Shown here piece by piece: positions 27,225 through 35,249 of a DNA stretch of 64,000 nucleotides. Below the pieces are notes generated by a model. The model ran no database searches. It saw only the letters and a program-made list of their open reading frames with translations, and was not told the DNA's origin. A program made the translations under genes and the position numbers. Numbering within the stretch: position 1 is the stretch's first letter; every line of letters starts with the position of its first letter. Source of the stretch: Herbaspirillum frisingense GSF30 (lineage in GTDB: Bacteria; Pseudomonadota; Gammaproteobacteria; Burkholderiales; Burkholderiaceae_D); NCBI RefSeq assembly GCF_000300975.2, contig NZ_AEEC02000002.1, positions 1 to 64,000 on the forward strand, given 5' to 3'.

Positions 27225-28027
27225 GAGGTCTGGTCTCCGAAATAGATGGCGGCGAGGTGCGGATTCTTCAGTACCTCGTCCGGCAGGCCATCGGCCAGCA
27301 GCTTGCCCTGATCGAGGAAGGCGATGCGGTCGGAAATCCCGACCACGATATCGAGGTTGTGTTCGATGATGCACACCGTCACGCCCTTGGCGACCTCGCT
27401 GCGCAGTAGTCCGAGGAAGCGCTCGTAGGAGCTGCGGTCCAGGCCCGAGGCCGGTTCGTCGAGCAGCCAGATGCGGGCATCGGCGGCCATGATGCGGGCC
27501 ATGCTGAGAAACTTGCGTTCCGCATAGGAGAGGTCGATGGCACGGGTGCGCGCCTTGGTCTCCAGGCCGGTGCGTGCCAGGATATCGTGCACCCGTTCCA
27601 GGCGCTGCTGGCGCGCGGCACGCCCGCCCGGTTGCCAGATCCACGACACCGGCTCCATCACCGTCAGCACGTTTTCTTCCACGCTCATCTGGTTGAACAG
27701 GCGCAGGTCCTGGAAGGTACGGGCGATGCCCATGCGCGCGATCTGGAAGTGGCGGCGACCGATCAGGGATTGACCGCGCCACAGGATCTCCCCGTCATCC
27801 GGGACCAGATGGCCGGTGATCTGGTTGAACAGCGTGGTCTTGCCCGCGCCATTGGGGCCGACCAGCGTGGTGACGATGCCGGCGCGCAGATCCAGGCTCA
27901 CATCGTTGGTCACCTTCAAGCCGCCGAAGCTCTTGTTGAGGTGGCGTATCGACAGCAGCACTTCGCCATCGCCCTGCGGCGCAAGCGCAGCCTGCATGGC
28001 GCCTTCGTGTTCGGTGATGGCATTCAT
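27221..28027 (-). CDS. Liv-type ABC importer ATPase (LivG family)
   Basis: A 268-residue ABC ATPase. Walker A is GPNGAGKTT, followed by ARTFQDLRLFNQMSVEENV and Walker B IWLLDEPASGLD. The signature motif is modified: the family's LSYGQQR reads LSYAERKFL here, a usual variant of LivG-like proteins. The start overlaps the LivM stop by four bases. Confidence 0.91.
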   Translation of the reverse strand: MNAITEHEGAMQAALAPQGDGEVLLSIRHLNKSFGGLKVTNDVSLDLRAGIVTTLVGPNGAGKTTLFNQITGHLVPDDGEILWRGQSLIGRRHFQIARMGIARTFQDLRLFNQMSVEENVLTVMEPVSWIWQPGGRAARQQRLERVHDILARTGLETKARTRAIDLSYAERKFLSMARIMAADARIWLLDEPASGLDRSSYERFLGLLRSEVAKGVTVCIIEHNLDIVVGISDRIAFLDQGKLLADGLPDEVLKNPHLAAIYFGDQTS

Positions 28028-28920
28028 GCGGCCTTCTCCTTGGCGGGTCGTGCGGACGAGGAACCGACGATGCCGCCGGGGCGATAGATCATCAGCAGCA
28101 CCATGGCCAGGCCATAAGCGATCTGCTGGATCGAGCCGATCTCGGTTTGCGGCAGGAAGGACATGTAGCTGAACACGCCCGGCAGCAGCATCAGCAGCAC
28201 CGTGCCCACCAGGGGGCCGAGCAGGGTGCCGGTGCCACCGATGATGACCATGGCCATCAGCAGTACCGAGGTGTCGAGCATGAAGCTCTCGACATTGATG
28301 AAGCCCATGTAGAACGCGTAGAGGGCGCCCGCCACCGCGGCCAGCATGGCCGAGATCACCACCGACAACGTCTTGATCACGGCCACGTTCTTGCCGCAGG
28401 CATGCGCGGCCGATTCACTGTCGCGGATGGCCTTGAGATTGCGACCGAACGAGGAGCGCAACAGCACGCTGGTCAGCAGCAGTACCGGGATCAGGCAGCA
28501 CAGTGCCAGCAGCAGGAACTGCACCGGATCGGCCACGGCATGCCCGAACAGTTCGGCGGGCGGGATACCGATCATGCCGCCCAGCCCGCCGGTGACCGAC
28601 TTCCATTCGGAGAACACGGTCACCCCCAGGACCTGCAGCCCCAGCGAGGCGGCCACGAAATATTCGCCGCGTACCCGCAACGCCGGCAGTGCCAGTACCA
28701 GCGACAGGGCGCCGGCCACCAGCATGGCCAGCGGGATCACCAGGAAGATGTTGGCGCTGGCGTGGAGCGCCAGCCAGGCCGCGCTATAGGCCCCTACGCC
28801 GAAGAAGATGGCGTGGGCGATCGAAAAGATGCCGGCATAGCCCATGATGAAATTGAGCGTGATGGCCAGCACCGCATTGATGCACATGAGCGTGGCCAGG
28901 TTCAGGAGATAGGCAAGCAT
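28024..28920 (-). CDS. Liv-type ABC importer permease (LivM family)
   Basis: A 298-residue membrane protein with about eight to nine helices. LivM signatures include ITLNFIMGYAGIFSIAHAIF and GRNLKAIRDSESAAHACGKN. I place the start at ATG 28920, seven bases after the LivH stop; a longer frame to 29085 would overlap LivH and lacks hydrophobic start character. Confidence 0.9.
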   Translation of the reverse strand: MLAYLLNLATLMCINAVLAITLNFIMGYAGIFSIAHAIFFGVGAYSAAWLALHASANIFLVIPLAMLVAGALSLVLALPALRVRGEYFVAASLGLQVLGVTVFSEWKSVTGGLGGMIGIPPAELFGHAVADPVQFLLLALCCLIPVLLLTSVLLRSSFGRNLKAIRDSESAAHACGKNVAVIKTLSVVISAMLAAVAGALYAFYMGFINVESFMLDTSVLLMAMVIIGGTGTLLGPLVGTVLLMLLPGVFSYMSFLPQTEIGSIQQIAYGLAMVLLMIYRPGGIVGSSSARPAKEKAA

Positions 28921-28927
28921 GGTGGCC

Positions 28928-29800
28928 TCAGCTGGTGGCGACCCGACCGAAGAAGCCGGAGGGGCGGAACAGGATGAACAGGAACAGCACGATGAAGGTG
29001 ATGGCCTCGCTCCATTGCGGCTCGAACCAGGCCAGCGCCAGGTTTTCGGCCAGGCCCAGCAACAGGCCGGCGCAGGCGGCGCCACGCAGGCTGCCCACGC
29101 CGCCCACGATGGTGGCGGCCAGGCTGATGAGCATGACGTGGTGACCGATGGCTGGATTGAGTCCCGAGCCGGCCGCCGACAGCAGCGCTGCCGGCACCAC
29201 CAGCAGCGAACCGAGTGCGAACACCATCATCGACAGCCGGCGCGGCGACAGGCCGTAGGCGCGCACCAGTTCCGGGTTCTCCGAGAGGGCGCGCATGGCC
29301 ATGCCGGTATGGGTGCGCATGAGGAAGAGCTGCAGTGCGAAGAAGAACAGCAGCGCGATCACGATGGCAATGCCGGCCAGCGGTGACACATATAGCCCCG
29401 GCAGCCATTCGACGCTGCGCGAGAGCGGTGTGCTGACGGCCACGAAGCTGCGTCCGAACAGCATGCCGCACAGGTTCTGTACCACGATGCCGACCCCGAA
29501 GGAAGCGACGAAGACGGTGAAGAACGATCCCTCGTGCTTCTGGATCGGTACATACACGAAGCGGTTCAGCGCCAGTCCGAACAGGACCGCCGCTGCGGCC
29601 GAAGCCAGTACCGCCAGGCTCCAGTGCCACTGCGCGATGGACAGCAGGTCATAGAACACGTAGGCGGCGATGGTAAAGGTGGAGCCGTGGGCGAAATGGA
29701 AGATGCGGGTGGAGCCGAAGATCAGCGAAAACCCCACCGCAATGAGCGCATACAGGGCGCCCACCTGTACTCCATTGATCAATAGCTGTAGCAATAGCAT
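28928..29800 (-). CDS. Liv-type ABC importer permease (LivH family)
   Basis: A 290-residue membrane protein. It starts MLLLQLLINGVQVGALYALI and has the AVGFSLIFGSTRIFHFAHGS signature of LivH. ATG 29800 is preceded by GGAGGATCC, a strong ribosome site. It is separated from the binding-protein gene by 74 bases with a perfect hairpin (29816-29839). Confidence 0.91.
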   Translation of the reverse strand: MLLLQLLINGVQVGALYALIAVGFSLIFGSTRIFHFAHGSTFTIAAYVFYDLLSIAQWHWSLAVLASAAAAVLFGLALNRFVYVPIQKHEGSFFTVFVASFGVGIVVQNLCGMLFGRSFVAVSTPLSRSVEWLPGLYVSPLAGIAIVIALLFFFALQLFLMRTHTGMAMRALSENPELVRAYGLSPRRLSMMVFALGSLLVVPAALLSAAGSGLNPAIGHHVMLISLAATIVGGVGSLRGAACAGLLLGLAENLALAWFEPQWSEAITFIVLFLFILFRPSGFFGRVATS

Positions 29801-29815
29801 GTCTGGATCCTCCGG

Positions 29816-29839
29816 GTGCCGTCCGGCGACGGACGGCAC
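29816..29839 (-). other. Intercistronic hairpin between binding-protein and LivH genes
   Basis: GTGCCGTCC (29816-29824) and GGACGGCAC (29831-29839) pair perfectly around GGCGAC. No U-run follows in the leftward direction. As with the other two importers here, it sits right after the binding-protein gene and probably shapes mRNA levels within the operon. Confidence 0.75.
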
Positions 29840-29874
29840 GCTCCTGTAGTTGCACCGATGGCCGGGATACCGGA

Positions 29875-31020
29875 TCAGCGGGCCGAGGTGCTGACCACCT
29901 TGCCACCCTTGCCGTCGATCTCGTTGATCTGCATCGGCATGGTGACCGTACCGTTGGCCGCGAAGCTGACCTTGCCGCCGACCAGGTCGAAGCTGGCGCT
30001 CTCGATGCGCTGCTTGAGCAGGTTCTCACCGGTGACAGGCAGTCCCTTCTTGATCAGCTGCTGTGCCAGCAGGCCGAACATGCGTACCGCGTTGTAGTAG
30101 TTGGCGATATAGGCCGTGGGCATCTTGTTGTACTTCTTGCGGTAGTCGTCGACGAAGCGTCGCGTCACCGGATCCTGTGAATTCCAGTCGATGTTCTGCG
30201 AGGTGTAGAGCGAGCCGGCGGCCTCGGGCAGGGCATTGATCTCCGGAATCGAGAAGGCGGTATAGCTGGCGAACTGCTGCTTGATGCCGTTGTCGCGGAA
30301 CTGCTTGACGATCTGCGACTGCTGCGAGCCGTAGGAGGCCACGTAGATCACGTCCGGATTGGCGGCCCGCACACGCGCGGCGATGCCGCCGAACTGCTGC
30401 GCCGTGGCCGGCACCGACAGGGCTTCTACCAGCTTGCCACCGGCACCGGGCAGCACGCTTTCCATTTCCTTGCGGATGGCCTGGCCGAGCGGATCATCGA
30501 CATAGACCAGCACGAAGTTCTTCAGCTTGCGCTCGTTGATCAGGTAGGGAATGATGGCCCGCACTTCATAGTTGGCCAGCGGGATGATGTTCCAGAAATA
30601 GGGACCGAGTTCGGCCAGGTCCGGTCCCACGCCGCCGCCGTTGACGGCGACCGTCTTGCTGCGTCCGGCAATGGTGGAAATGGCCTTGGAAACGCCGGTG
30701 AAGGCCGACAGTACATAAGGAACCTTCTCCACGTTGACCAGCTTGTTCATGCCGATCACCCCCTGTTGCGGCAGCGCCTGGCTGTCTTCGTACTGGATGC
30801 TCAGCTTGCCGCCCAGCATCTGGTCGGCATTGATGTGGTCGGCCGCCAGATTGGCACCTGAACCGAAGATGTCGCCATAGGAAGCGTTCGGGCCACTCAT
30901 CGGGAACAGCGCGCCGATGCTTATGTCCCCCGCGCGCGCCAGACCCGGTGCGGCAGACATTGTCAGTGCGCAGGCCATGATCCCGGCCGTCCATGCCTTG
31001 TTCCACTTGCTCATGTTCAT
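29875..31020 (-). CDS. Liv-type ABC substrate-binding protein
   Basis: A 381-residue periplasmic binding protein (Peripla_BP_6). A signal peptide (about 1-30, ending ARA) precedes ISIGALFPMSGPNASYGDIF, the usual N-lobe start. Members in CoA-catabolic operons bind aromatic, dicarboxylic or terpenoid-type acids; ligand pocket residues cannot be assigned here. It follows the crotonase gene by 58 bases, so it is an internal operon gene. Confidence 0.9.
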   Translation of the reverse strand: MNMSKWNKAWTAGIMACALTMSAAPGLARAGDISIGALFPMSGPNASYGDIFGSGANLAADHINADQMLGGKLSIQYEDSQALPQQGVIGMNKLVNVEKVPYVLSAFTGVSKAISTIAGRSKTVAVNGGGVGPDLAELGPYFWNIIPLANYEVRAIIPYLINERKLKNFVLVYVDDPLGQAIRKEMESVLPGAGGKLVEALSVPATAQQFGGIAARVRAANPDVIYVASYGSQQSQIVKQFRDNGIKQQFASYTAFSIPEINALPEAAGSLYTSQNIDWNSQDPVTRRFVDDYRKKYNKMPTAYIANYYNAVRMFGLLAQQLIKKGLPVTGENLLKQRIESASFDLVGGKVSFAANGTVTMPMQINEIDGKGGKVVSTSAR

Positions 31021-31078
31021 CTCCTTGTCTCCTCGCTTGTGATAGGCGCTGGTCGGATGGCCGCGCCGGTTTGTACCG

Positions 31079-31879
31079 TCAATGCCCCCGAAAGACGGGG
31101 CTGCGTTTTTCGCGGAAAGCGCTCACGCCCTCCCGGTAGTCATCGGTATGGCCGAGCGCACGTTGACCCTCGGTCTCCAGGTCGAGTTGGCGTGCCAGGT
31201 CGTTGTGGGCGGCGGCATGGATGGCGGCCTTGGTCAGACCCAGGGCACGGGTGGCGCTGCCGGCCAGCTGCTGCACCAGCGCCTGGCTGGTCGCTTCGAA
31301 CTGCGCGTCGTCCACGCAGCGCCAGATCAGGCCCCAGTTGGCCGCCTGTTCGGCATCCAGCCGCTCGTTGAGCAGGCACAGCCCCAGGGCACGCGCCGTG
31401 CCGATGCGCTGTGGCAGAAACTGCGTGGCACCACCGTCTGGCATCAAGCCCAGTCGTGAGAAACCCTGCATGAAGTAGGCCGAGCGAGTGGCGATGACGA
31501 TGTCGCAAGCCAGCACCAGGGTGGCGCCTACGCCCACCGCCAGTCCATTCATGAGGCACACCACGGGCACCGGCAAGGCACGCAGGCGCAGCATCAGGGG
31601 TTTGTAGTAACGCTCCAGGGCCGCACCGAGATCGCGCTGCTGGCCGGGCGGCAGCGGCGCGCGGTCGCTCTGGTCCTGGCCGGCGCAGAAGGCGCGTCCG
31701 CGACCGGTCAACACCAGCACCCGCAAGCCCGACTCTCCTTCGATGCGATCAAGGAAGGCACGAATCTGCTCATGCATGGCGTCGTTGAAGCTGTTGAGCC
31801 GCTCCGGCCGGTTCAGCGTAATGCTGGCCACGCCCTGCTCGAAGCTGCACAGTACGGAACTGTCCTCCATGGCGCTCAT
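31079..31879 (-). CDS. Enoyl-CoA hydratase/isomerase (PaaG-like crotonase), second copy
   Basis: A 266-residue crotonase-fold protein, resembling PaaG/PaaF-type enzymes. Motifs: ITLNRPERLNSFNDAMHEQI, LTGRGRAFCAGQDQSDR (first oxyanion loop) and MNGLAVGVGATLVLACDIVI (second). It starts three bases after the previous stop, with AGGAG at the right distance. Together with the other crotonase it could isomerise and hydrate an enoyl-CoA intermediate. Confidence 0.87.
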   Translation of the reverse strand: MSAMEDSSVLCSFEQGVASITLNRPERLNSFNDAMHEQIRAFLDRIEGESGLRVLVLTGRGRAFCAGQDQSDRAPLPPGQQRDLGAALERYYKPLMLRLRALPVPVVCLMNGLAVGVGATLVLACDIVIATRSAYFMQGFSRLGLMPDGGATQFLPQRIGTARALGLCLLNERLDAEQAANWGLIWRCVDDAQFEATSQALVQQLAGSATRALGLTKAAIHAAAHNDLARQLDLETEGQRALGHTDDYREGVSAFREKRSPVFRGH

Positions 31880-31882
31880 CCC

Positions 31883-32668
31883 TTACTCCTGCTCGCGCAG
31901 GTGGGCGCTGGCGCGGGCTTCGATCTCGTGCCACAGCTGATAGGACATGGGCGATTCCGATTCCTCCAGCAGATGGCCGACCAGGCCGATGGCGCGCGCC
32001 ATCACGCCGAAGCCGCGCACGATCTTCCAGGGAAAGCCGAACTCGCAGCAGATGGCACCCAGCGCGCCGGTGGCATTGATGGGCAGCTGCTTGCCGGAGG
32101 CCCGTTCGGCCTCTTGCTGGATCAGCTGGATCAGTTGTACATAGCGTCCCGCTATGCCGTTCTCCTGCGCCAGCGCGAACAGGCGTGGGGTACGTGGATC
32201 GATGGGCTTGTGCACCGGATGGCCGAGCCCGGGGATGATCTGCCGGCGCTCGCGATAGTGCGCCACCGTCTGCACTGCCAGGGTCGGCAGGTCAGCGTCG
32301 TCGCCGGCCTGTTCGAAGGCTTCGTAGAGCATCCGGGCGGCGCCTTCGGTGGTGCCGACGAAGACCGTACCCAGTCCGCACAGGCCGGCCGCCACCGCCG
32401 CCTGCAGCGACTCCGGCGCACCGGCATAGGTCATGCGTGCGGCGATCGCACTGGGGGTGATGCCGTGTTCCACCAGCGTGATCAACAGGGCGTTGAACAT
32501 GTTGGATTGTTGCGGCGTGGCAGTCTTGCCGGTCAATTGCAGGTAGGCGAAGTCGCCCAGGTTCATCTTGCCCAGGATGTCGTCGGGCAGGCTCTTGCCG
32601 CGCACCACGATGCGGTCGGCCGTGCTGAAGGCGATGTCGGAGCGGATCGGCTGGTTGTTGCTGGTCAT
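31883..32668 (-). CDS. Citryl-CoA lyase-like protein (citrate synthase fold) lacking the catalytic Asp
   Basis: A 261-residue protein resembling the C-terminal, citrate-synthase-like part of ATP-citrate lyase and stand-alone citryl-CoA lyase. Two catalytic histidines are visible: His68 (LVEHGITPSA) and His150 (GLGHPVHKPIDPR). The Asp expected in the NVDG-type segment is replaced: the residues are INATG, with Thr200. It overlaps the preceding gene by four bases. It likely cleaves or forms a 3-hydroxy-3-acid-type CoA ester, releasing acetyl-CoA or a similar product; the exact reaction is not known. Confidence 0.82.
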   Translation of the reverse strand: MTSNNQPIRSDIAFSTADRIVVRGKSLPDDILGKMNLGDFAYLQLTGKTATPQQSNMFNALLITLVEHGITPSAIAARMTYAGAPESLQAAVAAGLCGLGTVFVGTTEGAARMLYEAFEQAGDDADLPTLAVQTVAHYRERRQIIPGLGHPVHKPIDPRTPRLFALAQENGIAGRYVQLIQLIQQEAERASGKQLPINATGALGAICCEFGFPWKIVRGFGVMARAIGLVGHLLEESESPMSYQLWHEIEARASAHLREQE

Positions 32669-33582
32669 GGGGTCTCCGTGGAGAAGTTCGAAGGCGTGGC
32701 ATCGGTCATTTCGGCGGTACCGTTGGCGAGCACGATCACATCGCGTTCCAGCGCACGCATCTGGAACTGCAGATAGCGACCGTCACGCCAGATTTCGGTA
32801 CGCAGGGTTTCACCCGGGTAGACCGGGGCGGAAAAGCGCGTGGCCAGGGCGCACAGGCGGCTGGCGTCGTAATCGCAGCAGCTGCGTAGCAGGGCGTGGC
32901 AGGCGATGCCATAGGTCGCCAGGCCGTGCAGGATGGGCCGCCCGAAGCCGGCACGCAGGGCGGTCTGTGGATCGGCGTGCAATGGGTTGCGATCGGAAGA
33001 GAGGCGATACAGCAGTGCCGCCTCCGACCGGGTCGGCAGGTCACAATGCAGGTCGGGCGCGCGCGTCGGGACCGTTGGCATGGGCGCCGACGGGGCATCG
33101 GCTGGCGTGTGCGCATCGCTGAAGCCGCCGTCGCCACGACAGAAGCTGGTCTGTTCCACCGTTGCCAGCAGCTCGCCGCCGGCATCGCGCAATTCGCGCT
33201 CCACGATCAGCAGCGCGCCCTTGTCACGCCCCTTGTCGATCACCGCCCTGACCCGCGAGCGGCCGACCACGCTGCCGCTGGCCGGCAATGGGCGATGCAG
33301 ACGCAGGCGCTGTTCGCCATGGACGACCTTGAGCAGGTCCACCCCGGCTTGCGGCGCGCCCATCCACAGGCCGGGGTGCGCCAGGATCACCGCCATGCTT
33401 GGCAAGGCCTGCAGGCGGGCCTCGTAGACGTAGCGCAGGGCTCCGTCGCGTTGCCCGTCGTCGCTGGTGGCGGCGGCTCCCAGTCCCACTGCCAAGGCAT
33501 AGCGCATGGTGTCATCGGCGTCGTAGGCGTGCTGCAGGACCGGGAATTGCCAGTTCTTCAGGGTCTGGTAATCGATGCTCAT
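32665..33582 (-). CDS. MFE-2-like hydratase (double hot-dog, MaoC family)
   Basis: A 305-residue protein with two hot-dog halves like the hydratase-2 part of peroxisomal MFE-2. The active-site motif is in the C-terminal half: SSDRNPLHADPQTA with Asp197, Asn199 and His202, followed by GFGRPILHGL. The N-terminal half would bind the acyl chain. Such enzymes form R-3-hydroxyacyl-CoA from branched or bulky enoyl-CoAs. Next to it is an MFE-2-like dehydrogenase, so the two are a split version of the two-domain enzyme. Confidence 0.85.
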   Translation of the reverse strand: MSIDYQTLKNWQFPVLQHAYDADDTMRYALAVGLGAAATSDDGQRDGALRYVYEARLQALPSMAVILAHPGLWMGAPQAGVDLLKVVHGEQRLRLHRPLPASGSVVGRSRVRAVIDKGRDKGALLIVERELRDAGGELLATVEQTSFCRGDGGFSDAHTPADAPSAPMPTVPTRAPDLHCDLPTRSEAALLYRLSSDRNPLHADPQTALRAGFGRPILHGLATYGIACHALLRSCCDYDASRLCALATRFSAPVYPGETLRTEIWRDGRYLQFQMRALERDVIVLANGTAEMTDATPSNFSTETP

Positions 33583-33606
33583 GATGGGCTCGTTGCCGTG
33601 ACCGGT

Positions 33607-34527
33607 TCAGACCGGGTCCCACTGGAAGACATCGGCGGAGCGATCCAGCGGCACGAAGCTGGCCTTGAGGGCTGGCATGGCATGCTCGGCCACGGTCTGT
33701 GCGGTCCAGCCCTCGCCACGGTGGATGGAGCGCAGCGGACGCGGCTGGCTCATCAGGAAGATCTCATTGTTGCGCACCGTGAAGACCTGGCCATTGACGT
33801 CGGCGGCAGCGTCGCTGGCCAGATAAGTGGCCAGCGGCGCGATCTTGTCGGGTGTCATGCGCTTGATCTTGTCCACCCTGGCCTGCTGTTCCTCGTTCTT
33901 GACCGGGATGGAACTGATCATGCGGCTCCACGCAAACGGCGCGATGCAGTTGGAGCGCACATTGAATTTCTGCATATCCAGTGCGATCGATTTGGACAAT
34001 GCCGTCAGTCCCAATTTTGCGGCCGAATAGTTGGCCTGACCCAGATTGCCGATCAGGCCCGAGGTCGAGGTCATGTGCACCAGGCTGCCCGATTGCTGTT
34101 CGCGGAAGTGCAGCGCCGCAGCGCGACTGACGTGATAGGCGCCATAGAGGTGGACCTTGATCACGGCATCCCATTCGTCGCCACTCATCTTGTGAAACAG
34201 CGCGTCACGCAGGATGCCGGCGTTATTGACCACGCAATCGACGCGACCGAAGCTTTGCACTGCCTGCTCCACGATGCGTGCCGCGCTGGCGGGGTCGGCC
34301 ACGCTGTCGGTGTTGGCCACGGCCTGGCCGCCGGCCTGGCGGATCTCATCGACCACCTGCTGCGCCGGACCGGCGCTGGCGCCTTCACCGGTGAGCGAGA
34401 CACCGATGTCGTTGACCACCACGGCGGCACCCTGCTGCGCCATCGCCAACGCGATTTCACGTCCGATGCCGCCACCGGACCCGGTGACGATGACGACCTT
34501 TCCTTCCAGCATGCGGGGAGTGCTCAT
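33607..34527 (-). CDS. MFE-2-like short-chain dehydrogenase ((R)-3-hydroxyacyl-CoA type)
   Basis: A 306-residue SDR. The cofactor motif is VTGSGGGIGRE (residues 15-24), NNAGILRD follows, and the active site has Ser (about 154-156), Tyr167 and Lys171 (NYSAAK). The LRDALFHKMSGDEWDAVIKV stretch is typical of MFE-2-type hydroxyacyl-CoA dehydrogenases. ATG 34527 has AGGAAAAAAG upstream; an upstream frame to 34557 lacks a ribosome site. First gene of the 13-gene operon. Confidence 0.88.
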   Translation of the reverse strand: MSTPRMLEGKVVIVTGSGGGIGREIALAMAQQGAAVVVNDIGVSLTGEGASAGPAQQVVDEIRQAGGQAVANTDSVADPASAARIVEQAVQSFGRVDCVVNNAGILRDALFHKMSGDEWDAVIKVHLYGAYHVSRAAALHFREQQSGSLVHMTSTSGLIGNLGQANYSAAKLGLTALSKSIALDMQKFNVRSNCIAPFAWSRMISSIPVKNEEQQARVDKIKRMTPDKIAPLATYLASDAAADVNGQVFTVRNNEIFLMSQPRPLRSIHRGEGWTAQTVAEHAMPALKASFVPLDRSADVFQWDPV

Positions 34528-34805
34528 CTTTTTTCCTGTGCGGGAAACGACGGGCAAAGCTGCGCCCTCGCGCCGGTCTGCGCGTTGTCGTTTCGGTTGA
34601 TCGGTGGTGCCGGTTCCGGTCGTGACCGGGATCCCGTGAACGCTGTGCGCCGTGACTCCTGCGGGAGTGGTGGCAGCGAACTGCTGCTGATGCTGACGTA
34701 ATGGTGTTGCTTACACGTGCGTACTGCTGCGACGGGTGTGGCTGGTGTCTCGTGTGTTCTGCTGTTCTTGTATGCGCTTGCCGGTGCTGCTGGTACTGCG
34801 ATGTG

Positions 34806-34837
34806 CGTATAGTCTGGAAGAGCCAAAACAGTGTCAA
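34806..34837 (-). promoter_or_regulatory. Candidate leftward promoter of the 13-gene operon
   Basis: A perfect -35 box TTGACA lies on the minus strand at 34837-34832. The best -10 candidates are GACTAT at 17 bases or TATACG at 20 bases downstream; both are imperfect, as expected if an activator helps. An operator copy lies 15 bases upstream of the -35 box. Confidence 0.45.
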
Positions 34838-34851
34838 GCCGGCCGGAGACG

Positions 34852-34870
34852 ATGTTCCGTACATCGGAAT
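34852..34870 (+). promoter_or_regulatory. Operator copy 1 for an IclR-type regulator
   Basis: ATGTTCCGTACATCGGAAT contains the inverted repeat TTCCG-TACAT-CGGAA. The same 19-base element, with 17 of 19 bases identical, occurs at 35070-35088 on the other strand. The location next to the leftward promoter suggests activation or repression of the catabolic operon. Confidence 0.65.
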
Positions 34871-35063
34871 GAATTTTTTTCTTCCATCCTTCGTGTCACT
34901 GATCGACCGGCCGGCAGCGGCCAATTGCGCGCCGCAAGAGAAAATCAGAGTGCCTCTAGAAGTCCCCAGAATACAAGGCGGATTTGGGATAGCTGCATCG
35001 CATCAAAGCTGGTCAGGAATCTGCGGATGATCTGCGCCGTTGGAGAGAAAATTCAAAACTACA

Positions 35064-35093
35064 TTGGAAATTCCAAAGTACGGAACATAAAAT
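35064..35093 (+). promoter_or_regulatory. Probable IclR promoter overlapped by operator copy 2
   Basis: TTGGAA (35064-35069), an 18-base spacer and TAAAAT (35088-35093) form a plausible sigma-70 promoter. The perfect palindrome TTGGAA-A-TTCCAA (35064-35076) covers the -35 box, and the second operator copy (35070-35088; minus strand ATGTTCCGTACTTTGGAAT) fills the spacer. A regulator bound here would block its own promoter. Confidence 0.6.
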
Positions 35094-35201
35094 ATTCATC
35101 GGTTGACCCTCGGCGGATCGTTGTCGCAAGGTAGCGTCCAGGAAACAATCCCGCGCCTCGCGCTCTGCGCAAGGCCGGACCATAGAGGGCAAGGAGACCC
35201 G

Positions 35202-35249
35202 GTGAATCTGATCATTGCAGCGGCATCCATGGCCGCCGGTCGCGCATGA
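35202..35249 (+). CDS. Possible 15-codon leader peptide coupled to the IclR gene
   Basis: A GTG at 35202 follows a strong ribosome site AAGGAG by six bases and opens a 15-codon frame (VNLIIAAASMAAGRA). Its stop TGA overlaps the ATG of the IclR gene as ATGA. The IclR start itself has a weak ribosome site, so coupled translation is likely. No family is known; it could be only a translation aid. Confidence 0.4.
   Translation: MNLIIAAASMAAGRA

Larger units (their letters stand above)
34528..35245. other. Divergent control region of the organic-acid operon and IclR genes
   Basis: 718 bases between the SDR start and the first IclR gene. It contains a leftward promoter candidate (34806-34837), two copies of a 19-base operator in opposite orientation (34852-34870, 35070-35088), an IclR-type palindrome with overlapping promoter (35064-35093), and a small coupled reading frame (35202-35249). 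The stretch 34530-34800 would be a long leader of the leftward operon; I see no gene in it. Confidence 0.65.

Noticed and set aside
32896-34701. 601-codon rightward frame opposite the SDR and hydratase genes
   Set aside because: No start signal or family; the leftward genes have intact active-site motifs.
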